Of a stretch of 7,158 bases of DNA, positions 4,863 to 7,158 are shown piece after piece; within the stretch, counting starts at the first letter, position 1, and each line of letters opens with the position of its first letter. Position numbers and translations under genes: made by a program. The notes beneath the pieces were generated by a model. The model had not been told where the DNA came from. It was given only the letters and a program-made list of their open reading frames with translations, and searched no databases. The DNA comes from Gammaproteobacteria bacterium (lineage in GTDB: Bacteria > Aquificota > Aquificia > Aquificales > QOAS01), in the NCBI GenBank assembly GCA_003972855.1, contig QOAS01000098.1, positions 1 to 7,158 of the forward strand, written 5' to 3'.

Positions 4863-5422
4863 CAAACTCCCTCAATGGGTCTGACTTTTTTAAAACAGCC
4901 CATAAAGTATAACCCTATTAGTTGAACTACAATAGCGACGAGCACAATAACCTTTCCGTATTCCGCCAAAAAGCTAACCGCAAAAGAGGGTAAAAGTGCG
5001 GTAACTATCGCCGTGCCTACCGAAAAGGTGCAAACCGGCGAACCGAAAACGCAAAACTGCGCCGCTCCCAATCCGAATATACCGAGCAAGATGGCGAGCA
5101 GTTTTACAAATCCCAACGAAAAAGTTTTTAGGGCGCTTCTGATTTTCCCTTTTTTAAGAAACTCTAAAGTTTGACCGGCAAAGTTTAAAGGTTTTTTACT
5201 TTTCCAAACTTGCAGAGTTTTATCCTTTAAGGTTTTTGCTAAGCAAGTTCCAACTAACGCAAAAAGTAGGGAGTAAAAAATACCCAAAAGGGTGTGAATG
5301 AGGGGAATTTCTCCCCCTTCGGGTTGGGAAAAAACTTTAAACCCGTAAAGGGAAACTGTTAGTAGTAAAGCGAACACTACATAGGAAAATAGGTCTTTAA
5401 ACACCCAAACGAGATATAGCAT
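4862..5422 (-). CDS. Multi-pass membrane protein of unknown function
   Basis: The 186-residue protein is strongly hydrophobic and should sit in the inner membrane with about five segments: 12-31, 41-62, 104-123, 133-152 and 157-177. Between the second and third lies a cytosol-like basic loop (about 63-103, many Lys). A short turn between segments three and four carries Cys124 and Cys131 (CVFGSPVC), which could form a disulfide or a metal site; Cys176 lies at the last segment's end. I do not recognise the family. The start at 5422 gives a short basic/aromatic N-terminus and no clear signal peptide. It is transcribed divergently from the c-di-GMP gene across 37 bp, so shared regulation is possible. 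No strong Shine-Dalgarno (only AAAG next to the ATG). Confidence 0.85.
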   Translation of the reverse strand: MLYLVWVFKDLFSYVVFALLLTVSLYGFKVFSQPEGGEIPLIHTLLGIFYSLLFALVGTCLAKTLKDKTLQVWKSKKPLNFAGQTLEFLKKGKIRSALKTFSLGFVKLLAILLGIFGLGAAQFCVFGSPVCTFSVGTAIVTALLPSFAVSFLAEYGKVIVLVAIVVQLIGLYFMGCFKKVRPIEGV

Positions 5423-5459
5423 CTTTAGAAAAATTTACCAATTTTGTATTATCGGAGGT
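5423..5459. promoter_or_regulatory. Divergent promoter region with overlapping -10 boxes
   Basis: In 37 AT-rich bases, TATTAT (5447-5452, plus) and GATAAT (5448-5453, minus) are nearly the same site read on both strands. Each could serve the gene on its side. The plus box would start RNA almost at the ATG at 5460; the minus box would leave a leader of about 18 nt. -35 elements would lie inside the genes and are not convincing. The two units may compete for polymerase. Confidence 0.35.
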
Positions 5460-7085
5460 ATGGAATTCAATCCCGATTTGGACCTTATTTTAGACCCTTT
5501 GGTCGTTATAGACAAAGATTACAACATTGTTTATTCCAACGAAAGTGCCAAAAAAACCTTTGGAGAACCCAAAGGTAACGTCAAATGTTACGCCCACATT
5601 TTCGGGTTTGAAAAACCTTGCTGGCACTATGCGGGTTATGTGTGTCCTATAAAGGAGGGTCAAAATAGGGGAGACCAAAACAAGATATGCACCCTTACCC
5701 TTTCGGTAAACACTAAGGAAGGTTTAAAAAGAAAACTGGTAAGGCAATACAAAAGGGGAAACTTTTATGTAGAATTGTATCTGCCCTATCAAGTAGTTAA
5801 AGATGTTTTAACCACACGGGTTGAGCTGTTTGCCTATTCGGACGATATATACCTAACCAAGAAGGAGTTGGAGGATTTAATTTCTTCCCTGCTTAAAAGG
5901 AAGGAAAAGTTTTTTATAATTATCATCAATGTAAAAAAGCTCAAATACATAAACGAGATATACGGCATACCCGCGGGGGATTTGGTTATAAGGGCGGTAG
6001 AACAGGTTTTGGGGAGACTTTCTACCAAACACCGATTTAGGTTTGCCCAAGTTGCGGGAGGATTTTTCGTTTTAATCCCCTCTATGGATTTTGCCCAAAT
6101 AGAAAACTTTGAGAGGGAGGTTTTAAAGGAGTTCCTCAGTTTGGATGTGAAATACCTATCCAGTAGGATAAAGCCGAGAATAACCATAACCACGGTGGAA
6201 ATAAATCCCGTTCACTTTAAGTCGGTGGGAGATGTTTACAAACTCCTTTTGTTTGCGGAAAAACAGAGGAAACAACATGCGATTTCGCATATTTTTGAAA
6301 ACCAACAAGGTGAATTTTTGGATTTGTTACGGAAAAAGGAGATAGCTATTAGACACCTCTATAAATTTCTGGAAGAAGGGAGAGTTACCTTTTACCTCCA
6401 ACCAATAGTTTCCCTTTCCGATGGGAGTATATCCCACTTTGAAGTCCTTATGAGGTTTTTGGATAACGGAAATGTGGTGTCCGCGGGTGTCTACATAGAT
6501 TTAATTTACGAGCTGGGATTGGTGGCGGAATTTGACAGCTTACTTTTGGATTTACTTTACGAAAAGCTTGAAGATTTAGCCCGCCTAAAGAAGCCTCTCT
6601 TTATAAATGTTTCGGATGAAGATTTAAGGATGCTTTCCTATAGGAGGAAGTTAAAAAAACTTTTGGAGGTCTTTGCCCAAAAAGGTATTCCCATTTCGTT
6701 GGAAATTACGGAACAACTTCTCTTTAAGGAGTGGGGGGTTATAGAAACTCTCTCTAAAGAATACGAACTTAAATTTGTTATTGACGATTTCGGAACGGGT
6801 TATTCATCCCTAAAAATGGTTGCGGAGATAGTTTCCAAAGGATTGGGTAGCCATATAAAAATAGACTGCTCTTTGGTGAAAAACTATCTGACAAACAGGT
6901 ATATAAAAGCAATTACCGACGGGGTAATTTCCTTTGCAAAAAATACCGATTTGAAAACGGTTGGGGAATGTATAGAAACCTCAGAGCAAATGGAAGCCCT
7001 CAAGAAGGCGGGATTAAATTACGGACAAGGTTGGTTTTTCTACAAACCTATGCCCCTTGAGGAGGCGATAAAACTTTCCTCTTAA
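5460..7085 (+). CDS. PAS / degenerate GGDEF / EAL protein, probable c-di-GMP phosphodiesterase
   Basis: This 541-residue soluble signalling protein has no membrane segment. Residues 5-115 form a PAS-like sensor (DPLVVIDKDYNIVYSN) with Cys43, Cys54, Cys62 and Cys77 in a C-Y-x-x-H...P-C...C-P arrangement, seen in PAS domains suspected of binding metal or sensing redox. Residues 125-265 are a GGDEF domain that has lost catalysis: the motif reads AGGFF (199-203) and a metal Asp is Asn157. Residues 305-535 are an EAL domain. It has E328-V-L in place of EAL, N383, E415, E418, D442-D443 in DDFGTG, K467, E503, E506 and Q523, all the residues expected for hydrolysis of c-di-GMP to pGpG. The GGDEF part may act as a GTP or ligand sensor. 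The only upstream ATG gives GGAGG just 1 nt before the start, oddly close. Confidence 0.93.
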   Translation: MEFNPDLDLILDPLVVIDKDYNIVYSNESAKKTFGEPKGNVKCYAHIFGFEKPCWHYAGYVCPIKEGQNRGDQNKICTLTLSVNTKEGLKRKLVRQYKRGNFYVELYLPYQVVKDVLTTRVELFAYSDDIYLTKKELEDLISSLLKRKEKFFIIIINVKKLKYINEIYGIPAGDLVIRAVEQVLGRLSTKHRFRFAQVAGGFFVLIPSMDFAQIENFEREVLKEFLSLDVKYLSSRIKPRITITTVEINPVHFKSVGDVYKLLLFAEKQRKQHAISHIFENQQGEFLDLLRKKEIAIRHLYKFLEEGRVTFYLQPIVSLSDGSISHFEVLMRFLDNGNVVSAGVYIDLIYELGLVAEFDSLLLDLLYEKLEDLARLKKPLFINVSDEDLRMLSYRRKLKKLLEVFAQKGIPISLEITEQLLFKEWGVIETLSKEYELKFVIDDFGTGYSSLKMVAEIVSKGLGSHIKIDCSLVKNYLTNRYIKAITDGVISFAKNTDLKTVGECIETSEQMEALKKAGLNYGQGWFFYKPMPLEEAIKLSS

Positions 7086-7106
7086 GTAAATCTTAAAATC
7101 TCTCTT

Positions 7107-7158
7107 ATGGCTTTTAAAAGAAGTAAAAAAACCGAAAAGGTTTATATATACGATACGA
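7107..7158 (+). CDS. Citramalate synthase (CimA)/isopropylmalate synthase family, N-terminal fragment
   Basis: An ATG 21 bp after the preceding stop opens a frame running off the window: MAFKRSKKTEKVYIYDT and then a codon beginning with A. The KVYIYDT end fits the start of the HMGL-like catalytic domain, which typically reads VYIYDTTLRDG in citramalate synthases, with the D of the metal site coming next. Citramalate synthase condenses pyruvate and acetyl-CoA in the threonine-independent isoleucine pathway. Only 17 residues are visible, so CimA, LeuA and related synthases cannot be separated with certainty. No Shine-Dalgarno is seen, and it may be co-transcribed with the EAL gene. Confidence 0.6.
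   Translation, partial: MAFKRSKKTEKVYIYDT

Noticed and set aside
5834..6193. 119-codon minus-strand open frame within the EAL gene
   Set aside because: Fully inside a clear GGDEF domain reading frame; no independent evidence of coding.
7086..7158. Minus-strand gene end at the right edge
   Set aside because: A minus frame is open here, but the plus frame from 7107 reads as a recognisable N-terminus (KVYIYDT), which explains the edge better.

Overview
The window looks like a chromosomal segment of a thermophilic, autotroph-type bacterium, most likely a member of the Aquificota. This rests on four things seen here: charged Lys/Glu-rich proteins, heavy use of AGG/AGA and ATA codons at moderate G+C, tightly packed genes (several overlap by 4-8 bp), and a CRISPR array whose repeats end in ATTGAAAC. 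The phylum is an inference from protein style and from my recollection of Aquifex-like phosphoglycerate kinase. No 16S or other phylogenetic marker was tested.

Layout, left to right. Positions 1-172 are the trailer end of a CRISPR array with three repeats; its leader and any cas genes lie outside. pgk (273-1463, +) follows and meets, tail to tail, a two-gene minus-strand unit (2439 to 1460). That unit encodes a small FlgJ-like rod-binding-domain protein and a metallophosphoesterase. The pgk and phosphoesterase stop codons share one TTAA. From 2448 a plus-strand unit begins with an extended -10 promoter and a strongly structured 5' leader. It continues with rpsB (ribosomal protein S2), an unknown 136-residue protein, and a HicB/HicA toxin-antitoxin pair. 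A consensus TATAAT then precedes an unknown 160-residue helical protein. This converges on a minus-strand membrane protein of unknown role. A 37-bp divergent intergenic region separates that gene from a 541-residue PAS / degenerate GGDEF / EAL protein, probably a cyclic-di-GMP phosphodiesterase. The window ends inside the first codons of what looks like citramalate synthase.

How it fits together: this is mostly housekeeping (glycolysis/gluconeogenesis, translation, branched-chain amino acid synthesis) with accessory genes between (CRISPR, toxin-antitoxin, c-di-GMP signalling, membrane protein). The signal most worth pursuing is the rpsB leader. An 11-bp closing helix encloses two tandem hairpins built on the same motif, and one of them carries an 8-nt segment perfectly complementary to the sequence running into the rpsB Shine-Dalgarno. 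It reads as a candidate autoregulatory RNA switch or pseudoknot. The second is a CRISPR spacer that is itself a 12-bp hairpin. No stretch over 300 bases lacks a gene.
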